Shown here piece by piece: positions 1 through 7,783 of a stretch of 64,000 bases of DNA. The first letter of the stretch is position 1. Each line of letters opens with the position of its first letter. Source of the DNA: Exiguobacterium antarcticum DSM 14480 (lineage in GTDB: Bacteria > Bacillota > Bacilli > Exiguobacteriales > Exiguobacteriaceae); NCBI RefSeq assembly GCF_000685865.1, contig NZ_JMKS01000003.1:1178001-1242000 (forward strand), in the 5' to 3' direction. The translations under genes and the position numbers were made by a program. A model generated the notes under the pieces. That model was not told the origin of the DNA. It worked only from the letters and a program-made list of their open reading frames with translations, and made no database searches.

Positions 1-1018
1 TTGAAGCGACCGTCAAATCAAACACTTTTGCGACAGCCGTGCCGAGTGTCCCTGTGTACCGGACATCTCGACCCGTGATGATATCGGCGACGAGACGCCC
101 TTGACGGTTCGCCGGCCAAGCAAGCGGAACGTGGACCGGTTCACCCGTAATATAGTCTTTGACTTCAATCGCGTCACCAATCGCAAAGATGGAAGGGTCT
201 GAAGTCCGGAGTGTCTCGTCGACTTGAATCGTTTGTTTGATTCCGAGCTTAAGTCCGGCATCTGAAGCCAAGTTACTTTCTGGCATGACGCCGATCGACA
301 GGATGTTCATCTCCGTCTGAATGATTTTCCCACTCGTCAGCACGACCTGTGTACCGGCTTGCTCAAACCGTTCCACACCATCCTCTAAAATCAGATCAAC
401 CCCTTTGGCACGTAGATGTTCATGCACAATCGCAGCCATCTCCGGATCGACGGGTGCCATGACTTGATCCGCCATCTCAATCAATGTCACACGTGCACCG
501 CGCTCGACTAAGTTCTCCGCCATCTCAAGACCGATGAACCCACCACCGATGACCGTCGCATGGGATGGACGGGTTTCGTCGACGTATTGACGCATCTTGT
601 CAGTGTCCGGGATATTCCGTAACGTAAAGACGTTCGTCGCTTCCGTCAACCCCGGGATGCCCGGCCGGATTGGTTTTGCTCCTGGTGACAGGATTAGATG
701 ATCGTATGTTTCTTCATATTCTTCTCCCGTCTCCACTTTACGAATGATTACGGTTTTTTGCTCACGATTGATTCGGATTGCTTCAGACAAATTCCGGACA
801 TCCAGATTGAATCGTGCGTTCATGCCTTCAGGAGTTTGAACCAATAATTTATTTCGGTCTTTAATGACGTCACCGATATAATACGGTAGACCACAATTCG
901 CAAAAGAAATTTCCTTACCCCGCTCTAATAGAATGATTTCTGCCGTTTCATCCAATCGACGTAATCGTGCTGCTGCAGTTGCCCCACCTGCTACTCCACC
1001 TACAATGATTGTTTTCAT
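1..1018 (-). CDS. CoA-disulfide reductase / NADH oxidase family flavoprotein, 3' end outside window
   Basis: The first 339 residues are present and the C-terminus lies beyond base 1. The start ATG at 1018 follows AAGGAGG at good spacing. The N-terminus has the FAD-binding GGVAGG motif and a single redox-active Cys42 in the context SFANCGLPYYIGD, the signature of single-cysteine pyridine nucleotide-disulfide oxidoreductases (CoA-disulfide reductase, NADH oxidase, persulfide reductase). A second nucleotide fold (VIGGGFIGLEMAE) and the conserved IFAIGD motif follow. Family members reduce CoA disulfide, CoA persulfide or oxygen with NAD(P)H; a C-terminal rhodanese domain, if present, would lie outside the window. 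The GLPYYIGD variant is more like CoADR than the water-forming oxidase at 12229, and the operator in its promoter suggests sulfur or metal control. Confident family, uncertain substrate. Confidence 0.85.
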   Translation of the reverse strand, partial: MKTIIVGGVAGGATAAARLRRLDETAEIILLERGKEISFANCGLPYYIGDVIKDRNKLLVQTPEGMNARFNLDVRNLSEAIRINREQKTVIIRKVETGEEYEETYDHLILSPGAKPIRPGIPGLTEATNVFTLRNIPDTDKMRQYVDETRPSHATVIGGGFIGLEMAENLVERGARVTLIEMADQVMAPVDPEMAAIVHEHLRAKGVDLILEDGVERFEQAGTQVVLTSGKIIQTEMNILSIGVMPESNLASDAGLKLGIKQTIQVDETLRTSDPSIFAIGDAIEVKDYITGEPVHVPLAWPANRQGRLVADIITGRDVRYTGTLGTAVAKVFDLTVAS

Positions 1019-1063
1019 CTTGTCTTCCTCCTTGAGTAGAATCCATTATTGTCTATGTGTACC

Positions 1064-1092
1064 AATATACCCATTCAGGTATACCTTTTCAA
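1064..1092 (-). promoter_or_regulatory. Promoter of the CoADR-like gene with CsoR/CstR-like operator
   Basis: On the minus strand a -35 TTGAAA (1092-1087) and -10 TATATT (1069-1064) are 17 bp apart. The spacer and the edge of the -10 contain the 16-bp sequence ATACCCATTCAGGTAT (1067-1082), whose outer five bases are perfect inverted repeats. ATACC-N6-GGTAT resembles operators of the CsoR/CstR family of copper or persulfide repressors, and CstR regulons often include CoADR-rhodanese genes. The repressor assignment is inference. Confidence 0.5.
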
Positions 1093-1227
1093 GTTATCTG
1101 TTCGTTCATTCACAAAGATGTCTTGCTTTAAAATGAAAATGTTCCTTTGAGGATAACGGACATTAGTTGCAATTCCATCTGAAATGCTTGAAACTGAGAT
1201 TACAGTATCTATAAGGGGGATTTTTAA

Positions 1228-1755
1228 ATGGACCAGGATCGTAACTCAAAAGACACGAACGATAACAAAGTCACACCGATTAACCAAAACAGTCAGCCAG
1301 AAACAAATGAGAACGGCGTCACAGCTGTTCAGCAACAGTATCTGGAAGAGTTCCAAGCTTTCTTAGTCGAAAAAGGCATCCCGATGGAAGCACGTGAGAA
1401 CGAAACACATGTCTTCTTCATGACACAAGAAAAAACGCCATCTGGTGCTGAACCGATGATGATGATCGTCTTCAGCAAAACAGCAACGGATGTCGAATTG
1501 TTCGCTCGGACGATTACACATGTACCAGACGGTGTCGAAGATTTACCTATCTTAAATGCTATCAACGACTTTAACCAAGAGTTCAAATACTTCCGTGTCG
1601 TTCTCGACAGCGACCGTGATGTGACGATTGCTTCGACGATCGACTTGGATCATGGCTTTAATCCGGCAGCGATCTTTGGTCACTCGGTCATGATGTTCCA
1701 AGCTTCTGACGAAGTATTTGCGTATCTCACGAAACTGTATGACCAAGTTCAGTAA
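1228..1755 (+). CDS. YbjN-domain-like protein
   Basis: A 175-residue soluble protein. The first 30 or so residues are polar and rich in Asn, Asp, Lys and Gln with no hydrophobic stretch. The remaining part alternates short strands and helices in the manner of YbjN/type III secretion chaperone-like folds (VQQQYLEEFQAFLVEK, then MMMIVF, then a paired helix ending in FAYLTKLYDQV). The start ATG follows AAGGGGG. It stands alone, with a terminator just downstream. YbjN-like proteins are proposed to help fold or sense partner proteins, but no catalytic residues are visible and no function can be assigned. Confidence 0.6.
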   Translation: MDQDRNSKDTNDNKVTPINQNSQPETNENGVTAVQQQYLEEFQAFLVEKGIPMEARENETHVFFMTQEKTPSGAEPMMMIVFSKTATDVELFARTITHVPDGVEDLPILNAINDFNQEFKYFRVVLDSDRDVTIASTIDLDHGFNPAAIFGHSVMMFQASDEVFAYLTKLYDQVQ

Positions 1756-1766
1756 AACATCACCTT

Positions 1767-1803
1767 AAAATGGCTTCCGAGGCTTCTCGAGAGCCATTTT
1801 TTT
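1767..1803 (+). terminator. Rho-independent terminator after the YbjN-like gene
   Basis: Arms AAAATGGCT (1767-1775) and AGCCATTTT (1792-1800) form a hairpin followed by further T residues, 12 bases after the stop codon. Confidence 0.85.
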
Positions 1804-1818
1804 CATTTTAAAGTTCAA

Positions 1819-1847
1819 TTGACAATGAGAATTATTCTCGCTATAGT
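1819..1847 (+). promoter_or_regulatory. Fur-controlled promoter of the iron/glycan operon
   Basis: A consensus sigma-A promoter: -35 TTGACA (1819-1824), 17-bp spacer, -10 TATAGT (1842-1847). The spacer and the -35 edge are occupied by GACAATGAGAATTATTCTC (1821-1839), a good match to the 19-bp Fur box with the inner TGAGAAT-ATTCTC inverted repeat. Fur-Fe(II) bound here would block RNA polymerase, so the eight genes downstream should be induced by iron limitation. Confidence 0.85.
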
Positions 1848-1906
1848 TAGATTTGTGAAAACAACATCATTTTATCAACTAATTATATATTCTGGGGGAA
1901 TCGATT

Positions 1907-3088
1907 ATGAAAAAACGAATTAAGGTAGCATCACTCTTCATTACGGCAGGATTACTTGCTGCTTGTGGCAACAGCGAAGAAACGACGACGGCTCCGAAAA
2001 AAGAGAAAACAGAGCAAACATCGGAGACGAAAACCAACGCCGGTATTGCGGCAACGACTTTAAAAGATGAATTGACGATTTTCAGTTCTATCAAGGCGGA
2101 GCTCGACAAAGCAAAAGAAGGTCAAGCCATCGACTGGAAAATGGTTACGACGAGTTATGACTCAAAATTAAAAGGCGGCGTCTCGACCGCTGCTCCTGAA
2201 ATCGAAGAAGTCATCAGTTCCGCATTGGCGGGTGTCGAATCAAAAGAACTGGATGAGAACGTTGCCCGTCAACTTGTCGACAAAGGCATTCAGTCTTACT
2301 TCTATAAACTCCAAAAATCAACACAAGCGACAGCAGAAGAAGCCGTTGCGGCCGGCAAAACGGACGAAGCGACAGCTGCACTGAACGATATTAAAGACAT
2401 GTCAGAAACGGTCTTCATCCCGACTGCCGAAAAACGGGATGCAAGTTACGGCTTTAAAAACGAAGACTCCATCGCTCAAGCCATCAATTCTGGGTTGACG
2501 GCACAGGAAGAAGCGATCACGGCGAAAAAGCCTGCCGATTTCAACGTGGCTAAACAGCTAACGGATAAATCAATCTACCGGTCGTTCTACCTTGCATCTC
2601 TCGGTTATGCGCAAAAAGTAGAAGAAGGCGTTAAAGCAGGTACAGATGAGAAGGAATTACAGATGGAGCAAGCCGAAGGATATGGTTTCTTGCTTGCTAT
2701 TGAGGAATCACTGGCTGGTGGAGATGAAGAAGCAGTCACTAAACTAAAAGATCTTTATGATTTCTCAAAAACAAAACCTGAAGGTATTAAGTACAAAGAA
2801 GTGGAGAGCTTATTTGCCAAAGCATTAACTGCAAAAATTGACGGATACCACGAAGAAACACAAGAAGCACTTGAGAAAAAAGATGTTGATACGGCACGGG
2901 TCGAAGCGATGGAAGCAAACATGTTCGTCATTGCGATGAAACCGACACTTGAGAGTCGTCTCGGAAAAGAACAAGCCAGCACAGTGCTGTCTGACGCCAA
3001 TGACTGGTATGCAATGGTTGAAAAAGGCGACGTGAAAGCTGAAGAGACAGGCAAGAAAGTCATTGACGCTTTAGAGCCGCTTAACTAA
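1907..3088 (+). CDS. Extracytoplasmic alpha-helical lipoprotein, first gene of Fur-controlled FTR1 operon
   Basis: A 393-residue protein with a lysine-rich n-region, a hydrophobic core and the lipobox LLAAC, so it should be lipidated at Cys20 and anchored outside the membrane. A low-complexity Thr/Lys/Glu linker follows. The rest is strongly helical and acidic and contains an internal duplication: about residues 117-160 (NVARQLVDKGIQSYFYK) and about 216-260 (NVAKQLTDKSIYRSFYL) align well by eye. It plausibly captures or presents iron for the FTR1 permease encoded six genes downstream, in the role EfeO plays in EfeUOB systems, but it is not a clear EfeO and the imelysin-type His-x-x-Glu motif was not seen. 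GGGGGA precedes the start, and the Fur promoter lies about 60 bases upstream. Confident as a lipoprotein, inferred as an iron-uptake component. Confidence 0.7.
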   Translation: MKKRIKVASLFITAGLLAACGNSEETTTAPKKEKTEQTSETKTNAGIAATTLKDELTIFSSIKAELDKAKEGQAIDWKMVTTSYDSKLKGGVSTAAPEIEEVISSALAGVESKELDENVARQLVDKGIQSYFYKLQKSTQATAEEAVAAGKTDEATAALNDIKDMSETVFIPTAEKRDASYGFKNEDSIAQAINSGLTAQEEAITAKKPADFNVAKQLTDKSIYRSFYLASLGYAQKVEEGVKAGTDEKELQMEQAEGYGFLLAIEESLAGGDEEAVTKLKDLYDFSKTKPEGIKYKEVESLFAKALTAKIDGYHEETQEALEKKDVDTARVEAMEANMFVIAMKPTLESRLGKEQASTVLSDANDWYAMVEKGDVKAEETGKKVIDALEPLN

Positions 3089-3113
3089 ACGACTGGAAAT
3101 GGAGGGGCGCGAC

Positions 3114-4034
3114 ATGCAAATTGGAATCACAGGTGGCGCAGGTTTCATTGGAGCGGCCCTCGCGCTTCGCCTTCAAGCGAGTGGTCATACCGTTAGTGTC
3201 ATCGATGCTTTCACAGATTATTATGACGTTAAACTGAAACTGGAACGGGCTCATCTTTTGCAACAGCACGGGATTGAGGTCATTGAAGGGAACGTGCATG
3301 AGGATATGGCGACTTGGTGCGCCTCCCGTTCCTTTGCCGCCCTGTTTCATCTCGCCGCCTTGCCCGGTGTACCCGGCTCGTTGGCGGAACCGCACCGGTA
3401 CATCGAGGATGATATCGCGATGACAGTGACCGTTCTTGAAGCAGCGCGCACACATTCCATTCCGCATCTGTTTTTTGCTTCTTCATCCTCCGTCTACGGT
3501 GAACAGACGGGTGCACTTGTTGAACATCAAGCAACCGGACAAGTGATGAGTCCCTACGCGGCAGCGAAATACAGTGCTGAGACATTTTGTCAGGCCTATC
3601 AGAATCTGTACGGTCTACAAATCGGCATCTTCCGCTTCTTCACTGTCTATGGTCCGTACGGCCGACCGGATATGGCGCTGTATCGGTTCATCGAACACGC
3701 CTTACACGGTCAACCGTTGACGGTTTTCGGTAAACCGGTTCGAGACTTCACTTATATTGACGACATCACACGGGGAATGGAACAAGCGCTGGAAGCACAG
3801 GCAACCGGTATTTTCAATCTAGGTGCCAACCGTCCGGAGTCAGTTCAAGACGTTGCAGCAATGCTCGGTAAACGGTTTGACGTGCCGGTAGCATTTGCTC
3901 CCGCACGGGCGGGAGATGTTTCAATGACATGGAGTAACACCGATGCGGCAAGGCAGACGTTCGGTTATGTTCCATCCGTCACGCTCGCTGATGGAATTGA
4001 ACGGATGATCACATGGCATCTCGATCGCCTGTGA
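3114..4034 (+). CDS. NAD-dependent UDP-sugar 4-epimerase family protein
   Basis: A 306-residue extended short-chain dehydrogenase. It shows the Rossmann motif GGAGFIG (7-13), SSSSVYG with the catalytic Ser (about 124), YAAAK (148-152) with the catalytic Tyr/Lys pair, and RFFTVYGPYGRPDMA, typical of UDP-glucuronate or UDP-glucose 4-epimerases. An earlier in-frame ATG at 3099 overlaps the ribosome binding site GGAGGGG (3101-3107), so 3114 was chosen. It should convert a cytoplasmic UDP-hexose or UDP-hexuronate for the glycosyltransferases in the same operon. The next gene starts inside its 3' end. Exact sugar unknown. Confidence 0.85.
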   Translation: MQIGITGGAGFIGAALALRLQASGHTVSVIDAFTDYYDVKLKLERAHLLQQHGIEVIEGNVHEDMATWCASRSFAALFHLAALPGVPGSLAEPHRYIEDDIAMTVTVLEAARTHSIPHLFFASSSSVYGEQTGALVEHQATGQVMSPYAAAKYSAETFCQAYQNLYGLQIGIFRFFTVYGPYGRPDMALYRFIEHALHGQPLTVFGKPVRDFTYIDDITRGMEQALEAQATGIFNLGANRPESVQDVAAMLGKRFDVPVAFAPARAGDVSMTWSNTDAARQTFGYVPSVTLADGIERMITWHLDRL

Positions 4035-4870
4035 TACGTGGGGCTGCGGGCGTCTTTCTGACGTTTGCAGCTCTTTTTTTACTCGTTCGTTTTGGACTGG
4101 AACTGCCTGTTGTTTACGACGATCTCCAAACCCTGTTGACATCTTCCTGGACAGTTGCCGCTACCGTCACCTATGCTTTCGCCTTTTATTTACGGGCGCT
4201 TGCTTGGCGAAACGCCGATGAAAAAACAGGTCCCACTGCGGTCTATCTGACGAGTCTCTATCTGGGACTCGCCATCAATCACCTCTCCCCCGTCAAACTC
4301 GGGGAAGCAGTGCGTTTGCTGACCGCACGCGCCATCGGTAGTCCGATGAAACGGACAACGGCGATTTTTGTCGCCCAACGCGGCATCGACCTATCCGTAC
4401 TCGGTCTTTTCGTCGCTACCGGGTTATTATTAGGACAGACGGTATGGGTGGCCGGGGTCGCCTGTATCCTCGGTCTACTCGCACTACTGCTGGTCCGTCG
4501 ATTCATCAAAACGATTTATCCGTTGATCGGCTATGGTGCACTTGCTTGGATGTGTGAAGCCGGCGCTGTTTTTTGCCTCTTTCAAGGTGCTGACGTCACC
4601 GTCGCTTTTCCGATTGTTCTAATCGCAATGAGTGCGGGCGTCTTATCCGGGATTGCCCAGTTTACGCCGGGTGGACTCGGGACGTATGAACTTGCGATGG
4701 GGACCGTCTTGCAGTTAGCGGATGTTCCACATCCCTATGAACTTGCCTTGATGACACATGTCTTTAAATACGCTTTTGCCTTTTTGGCCCCTCTTTATGT
4801 AGGTGTCCGACACTTCAAAATCGTGAAACAACTCTTCAACCAGTTTAAGGAGCACGATCAGAAAGGATGA
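4013..4870 (+). CDS. UPF0104 / AglD-like multi-pass membrane protein (lysylphosphatidylglycerol synthase TM family)
   Basis: A 285-residue protein with roughly seven or eight hydrophobic segments, starting 22 bases inside the epimerase gene. The conserved family features NHLSPVKLGEAVRL (about 90-103) and the late GIAQFTPGGLGTYE (about 213-226) are both present; these occur in the UPF0104/LPG_synthase_TM family, which includes AglD and the flippase part of MprF. In polyprenyl-linked glycosylation clusters this family is commonly found with DPM1-type glycosyltransferases. It may flip or help transfer a lipid-linked sugar across the membrane; that role is inference. No MprF catalytic domain is attached. 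Confidence 0.75.
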   Translation: MASRSPVIRGAAGVFLTFAALFLLVRFGLELPVVYDDLQTLLTSSWTVAATVTYAFAFYLRALAWRNADEKTGPTAVYLTSLYLGLAINHLSPVKLGEAVRLLTARAIGSPMKRTTAIFVAQRGIDLSVLGLFVATGLLLGQTVWVAGVACILGLLALLLVRRFIKTIYPLIGYGALAWMCEAGAVFCLFQGADVTVAFPIVLIAMSAGVLSGIAQFTPGGLGTYELAMGTVLQLADVPHPYELALMTHVFKYAFAFLAPLYVGVRHFKIVKQLFNQFKEHDQKG

Positions 4871-4875
4871 CATTG

Positions 4876-6309
4876 ATGAAAAGTGCTTCCCGTTTTGAAA
4901 AAATTGCTGCACGCATGTGGAACTTATTGAATGAAGGAAAACCGTTCACTCCCATTTTTACGATCGGTGTTTTCCTCAGCTACACTTTGTTGTTCCAACA
5001 GACCTTAAGTGGTGTTGGCTTTGGCTTTTTGCTGACACTTCCGTTACTGCTCTTATATTGGAAGTTTGATTTCCCGCTCTTTCTACGGAATTACCTGTGG
5101 CTTCCGTTGATTGTCTGGTTCTTTATCGAAGGTACCGACTCTCGACTACTCCCCTTGTTCGCGTATGGAGCAGGTCTCTATTTCTTCTTTACGGTCTTTT
5201 TCTGGGGAACGATTTATTACCATCTCCGGATCGGGACAGATTGGCTTAACTTCACTCGTTTCTGGAAGTTAGTCCTCAAAAACAGTGACTCGACGAGTGG
5301 GAATGCCCAAGAACAACTACCGAAAGTCGGTCTGTTACTCGCCTATTGGCAAACCGCCTCAATCGAACAGACCCTCGACTGGTCTTATCTTTGGTTCCCA
5401 CTTGGGCTGTTCGTGTTCGCTTGGATCTTGCATCATTACCTGTTTGACTGGAAACCAAAGCTCCCGACCGAAACGACCGTCGATGCACCGATTCCGACAT
5501 CTAATAAAGTCTATGTCCTGATTGTCGACGGGATGCGAAAAGATCGGTACATGGCAGCAGACACGCCGTTCCTCGAACGCCTCCGGCAGGAAGGCACCGA
5601 GTACACGAACATGGAGACGGTCTATCCGGCTCGAACAGTCGTCTGTTTCAGCTCGATGTTCACCGGTGCCCGCCCGGAAGAACACGGGATCCATTCGAAC
5701 ATGGTCTGGAATACGACGGGTGTCAAAACCGATACTGTCTTTGACCGGTTGCGCGACGTCGGGAAAACCGGTAAGATTCTCGGAATCGCTCATCTCGTTG
5801 ATGCGTTTGGTGCGAAGGACGTCCACACGGTGACAGCCGTCATGCATAATGATGTCGCGGATCGGAACATCATCGACCGGGCCAAACAAATCGTCCACCA
5901 AGAAGATCCGGACTTACTGGCGATTCAACTGATCGGGACCGATCAGACCGGGCACAGCCGCGGAACACTTTACTCCGAATATGTCCAAAAAATCGAAGAA
6001 GCGGACGCCTTACTGGCTGAATTTTGTGAGGAACTCGATCGGCTCGGGAAGCTCGACGATGCGACACTGATCGTCATGGCGGATCATGGACAAGCCGACG
6101 GCATCGGCGGTCATGGTCACCTCGATGAAGGCGAACGGTTTGTTCCGTTTTGGATGTACGGCAAACACATCCATGCCGGTCTGAAAGTGGATACGCACCG
6201 GCATATCCTGTCACTTGGACCCACTGTTTCGAAGCTGCTTGGTGCCGATATCCCGCACGACAGCCGGGGTGTCTTGCTTACGGAAGCCTTTAAGGAGGAA
6301 TCCTCATGA
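4876..6309 (+). CDS. Membrane-anchored phosphodiesterase of the alkaline phosphatase superfamily
   Basis: A 477-residue protein from the ATG at 4876; an ATG at 4867 abuts GAAAGG with no spacer and was rejected. The first 190 or so residues contain about five hydrophobic segments. The remainder is a type I phosphodiesterase/nucleotide pyrophosphatase domain: VLIVDGMRKD (metal-binding Asp), PARTVVCFSSMFTG with the likely nucleophile Thr, PEEHGI, LIGTDQTGH and VMADHGQADGIGGHGHLDE near the end. Such enzymes cleave or transfer phosphate or phosphoethanolamine-like groups on lipids and glycans. The first gene's stop and this region are almost contiguous, and the next gene overlaps by four bases, so it belongs to the iron-regulated operon. 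Substrate unknown. Confidence 0.8.
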   Translation: MKSASRFEKIAARMWNLLNEGKPFTPIFTIGVFLSYTLLFQQTLSGVGFGFLLTLPLLLLYWKFDFPLFLRNYLWLPLIVWFFIEGTDSRLLPLFAYGAGLYFFFTVFFWGTIYYHLRIGTDWLNFTRFWKLVLKNSDSTSGNAQEQLPKVGLLLAYWQTASIEQTLDWSYLWFPLGLFVFAWILHHYLFDWKPKLPTETTVDAPIPTSNKVYVLIVDGMRKDRYMAADTPFLERLRQEGTEYTNMETVYPARTVVCFSSMFTGARPEEHGIHSNMVWNTTGVKTDTVFDRLRDVGKTGKILGIAHLVDAFGAKDVHTVTAVMHNDVADRNIIDRAKQIVHQEDPDLLAIQLIGTDQTGHSRGTLYSEYVQKIEEADALLAEFCEELDRLGKLDDATLIVMADHGQADGIGGHGHLDEGERFVPFWMYGKHIHAGLKVDTHRHILSLGPTVSKLLGADIPHDSRGVLLTEAFKEESS

Positions 6310-7037
6310 AAAAAATCGTCGTTTTTTTACCGGCACATAACGAAGAAATTTCCTTACCGCTTGTGCTTAAACGAATCCCGACTAACATCGATGGACTTCC
6401 TGTTGAAACGATCGTCATCGATGACGGATCAACCGATGCAACGTCCGAGATCGCCCGGCAACACGGAGCAATCGTCTACCGCTTTGAACACAACCATGGT
6501 TTAGGTGCCGCCGTCCGCGAAGGACTTCGCCAGTCTTACCAACACGGGGCGACTGTCGCCGTCATGATTGATGCGGATAACGAATATCCGGCCGATCAGA
6601 TTCCGGATGTCGTCCGGCCGATCCTTTTGGACGAGGCAGACTACGTGTTTGGTTCCCGTTTTCTTGGAACCGTCGACGGCATGCGCCTGTATCGGTATAT
6701 CGGCAATCATGTCTTTACCTGGTTACAGTGTGTCTTATTAAAACGTCGGATTTACGATGGACAAAGCGGCATGCGTGCCTTTTCCCGTGCGGCGTGTAAA
6801 CACGCGGAAATCATCCACGACTATAACTATGCCCAAGTGCTGACATTGAATCTTGTTCGAAAAGGGTTCCGGCTGCATGAAGTCCCGATTCGTTACCGTG
6901 TGCGGGAAGCCGGAAAGTCCTTTATTCGCTTGAATTATATCCAGCGTGTCCTCCCTGCGATTTACCGGGAGTGGCGTCGCCCGATCGTCCCACTGTCGTC
7001 TGAAGAACGTTTTGAACGAAAGGAGCATCTCGGATGA
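6306..7037 (+). CDS. DPM1-type family 2 glycosyltransferase
   Basis: A 243-residue protein overlapping the upstream gene by ATGA. It has FLPAHNEE at the N-terminus, VIDDGSTD (38-44), the metal/nucleotide-binding DAD (89-91) and DGQSGMRAFSR, the pattern of dolichol/polyprenyl-phosphate mannosyl- or glucosyltransferases. It lacks the C-terminal membrane helices of GtrB/ArnC proteins and resembles the short soluble DPM1 class. It probably transfers a sugar from a nucleotide donor to polyprenyl phosphate at the inner face of the membrane, providing the donor for the GT-C-like enzyme at 8698. Donor and acceptor are inferred. Confidence 0.85.
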   Translation: MKKIVVFLPAHNEEISLPLVLKRIPTNIDGLPVETIVIDDGSTDATSEIARQHGAIVYRFEHNHGLGAAVREGLRQSYQHGATVAVMIDADNEYPADQIPDVVRPILLDEADYVFGSRFLGTVDGMRLYRYIGNHVFTWLQCVLLKRRIYDGQSGMRAFSRAACKHAEIIHDYNYAQVLTLNLVRKGFRLHEVPIRYRVREAGKSFIRLNYIQRVLPAIYREWRRPIVPLSSEERFERKEHLG

Positions 7038-7771
7038 GAAAACCGCTTTTCATCACCGTCATTGCCTTCTTGTTCCTGATCATCACCCCGTTGCCGGCAT
7101 TCGCCTACAGCTACGGCGATCCCGGAAAGGAAGCGTTCGCGGAAGCCTATAAGCAGTTTGAAGAACAGCTCGACCAAAACGATTACACGTTAGCCAGAGA
7201 AACAATTGATGCCTACGACAAGGAGTTTACGCTCTATTTCCCGGAAGCAAAAGACAAAATCGATGCAGCCTTAGCAGAGAAAGATGCCGATTCAGCAAAA
7301 CAAGCCTATCGGGTCGCCCTGCGCCAAAACATCGAACGTCGCCTTCACTTCGCACAGGAACAATTCGATGATTTTGGACAGGCGAAGTTATTGCTTGCCA
7401 AAGCGCGTGGCACGTACGATGTACTTGCGCCTTACGTCAAGGAAAGTGAGGGTGCAAAGACAAGTGATTCATTGTATACTGCTTTTGATGATTCACTTGC
7501 CGCTCTTGGAAACCCCGGTTTGTTCGGGGTCGGGAAAAAAGCAAGCGATCGAAAAACATTTGATCAAAACATTAAACAGATTGAAGATACGGTCACCCCG
7601 CTGTTCGTTTTGCCGGGTGAGGAGAAGACCGGTGTCTTCGATGAAGAGGATTCGATTTTCGGTCAATCCTTTGGGACGGATGACATTTGGAAAACGGTCG
7701 CCATCAGTCTCGTCATCATCTTAATCGTCATCGTCATCATCGGTCAGCGTAAGAAACGACGCGCTCAATAA
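7034..7771 (+). CDS. Secreted, C-terminally membrane-anchored helical protein next to FTR1
   Basis: A 245-residue protein with a signal peptide (hydrophobic stretch 5-22 ending PAFAYSYG), an acidic and helical extracytoplasmic region of about 190 residues, one hydrophobic helix near 222-238 (ISLVIILIVIVIIG) and a short basic tail QRKKRRAQ. It overlaps the glycosyltransferase by four bases and is followed by the FTR1 gene after 12 bases. Many bacterial FTR1 proteins carry a helical extracytoplasmic domain fused to the permease; this gene could be the separate equivalent. It may bind iron or oxidise/deliver it; no haem CxxCH or cupredoxin motif is visible. Function inferred from position only. 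Confidence 0.65.
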   Translation: MRKPLFITVIAFLFLIITPLPAFAYSYGDPGKEAFAEAYKQFEEQLDQNDYTLARETIDAYDKEFTLYFPEAKDKIDAALAEKDADSAKQAYRVALRQNIERRLHFAQEQFDDFGQAKLLLAKARGTYDVLAPYVKESEGAKTSDSLYTAFDDSLAALGNPGLFGVGKKASDRKTFDQNIKQIEDTVTPLFVLPGEEKTGVFDEEDSIFGQSFGTDDIWKTVAISLVIILIVIVIIGQRKKRRAQ

Positions 7772-7783
7772 GGAGGAAGATAC

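Noticed and set aside
3099-3113. ATG at 3099 as start of the epimerase
   Set aside because: It overlaps GGAGGGG, the only ribosome binding site, and the Rossmann motif starts normally from 3114.
4867-4869. ATG at 4867 as start of the phosphodiesterase
   Set aside because: It touches GAAAGG with no spacing; the ATG at 4876 is nine bases away.
5359-5901. 180-residue antisense frame in the phosphodiesterase gene
   Set aside because: It has no ribosome binding site or recognisable domain and shadows a well-supported gene in the other strand.
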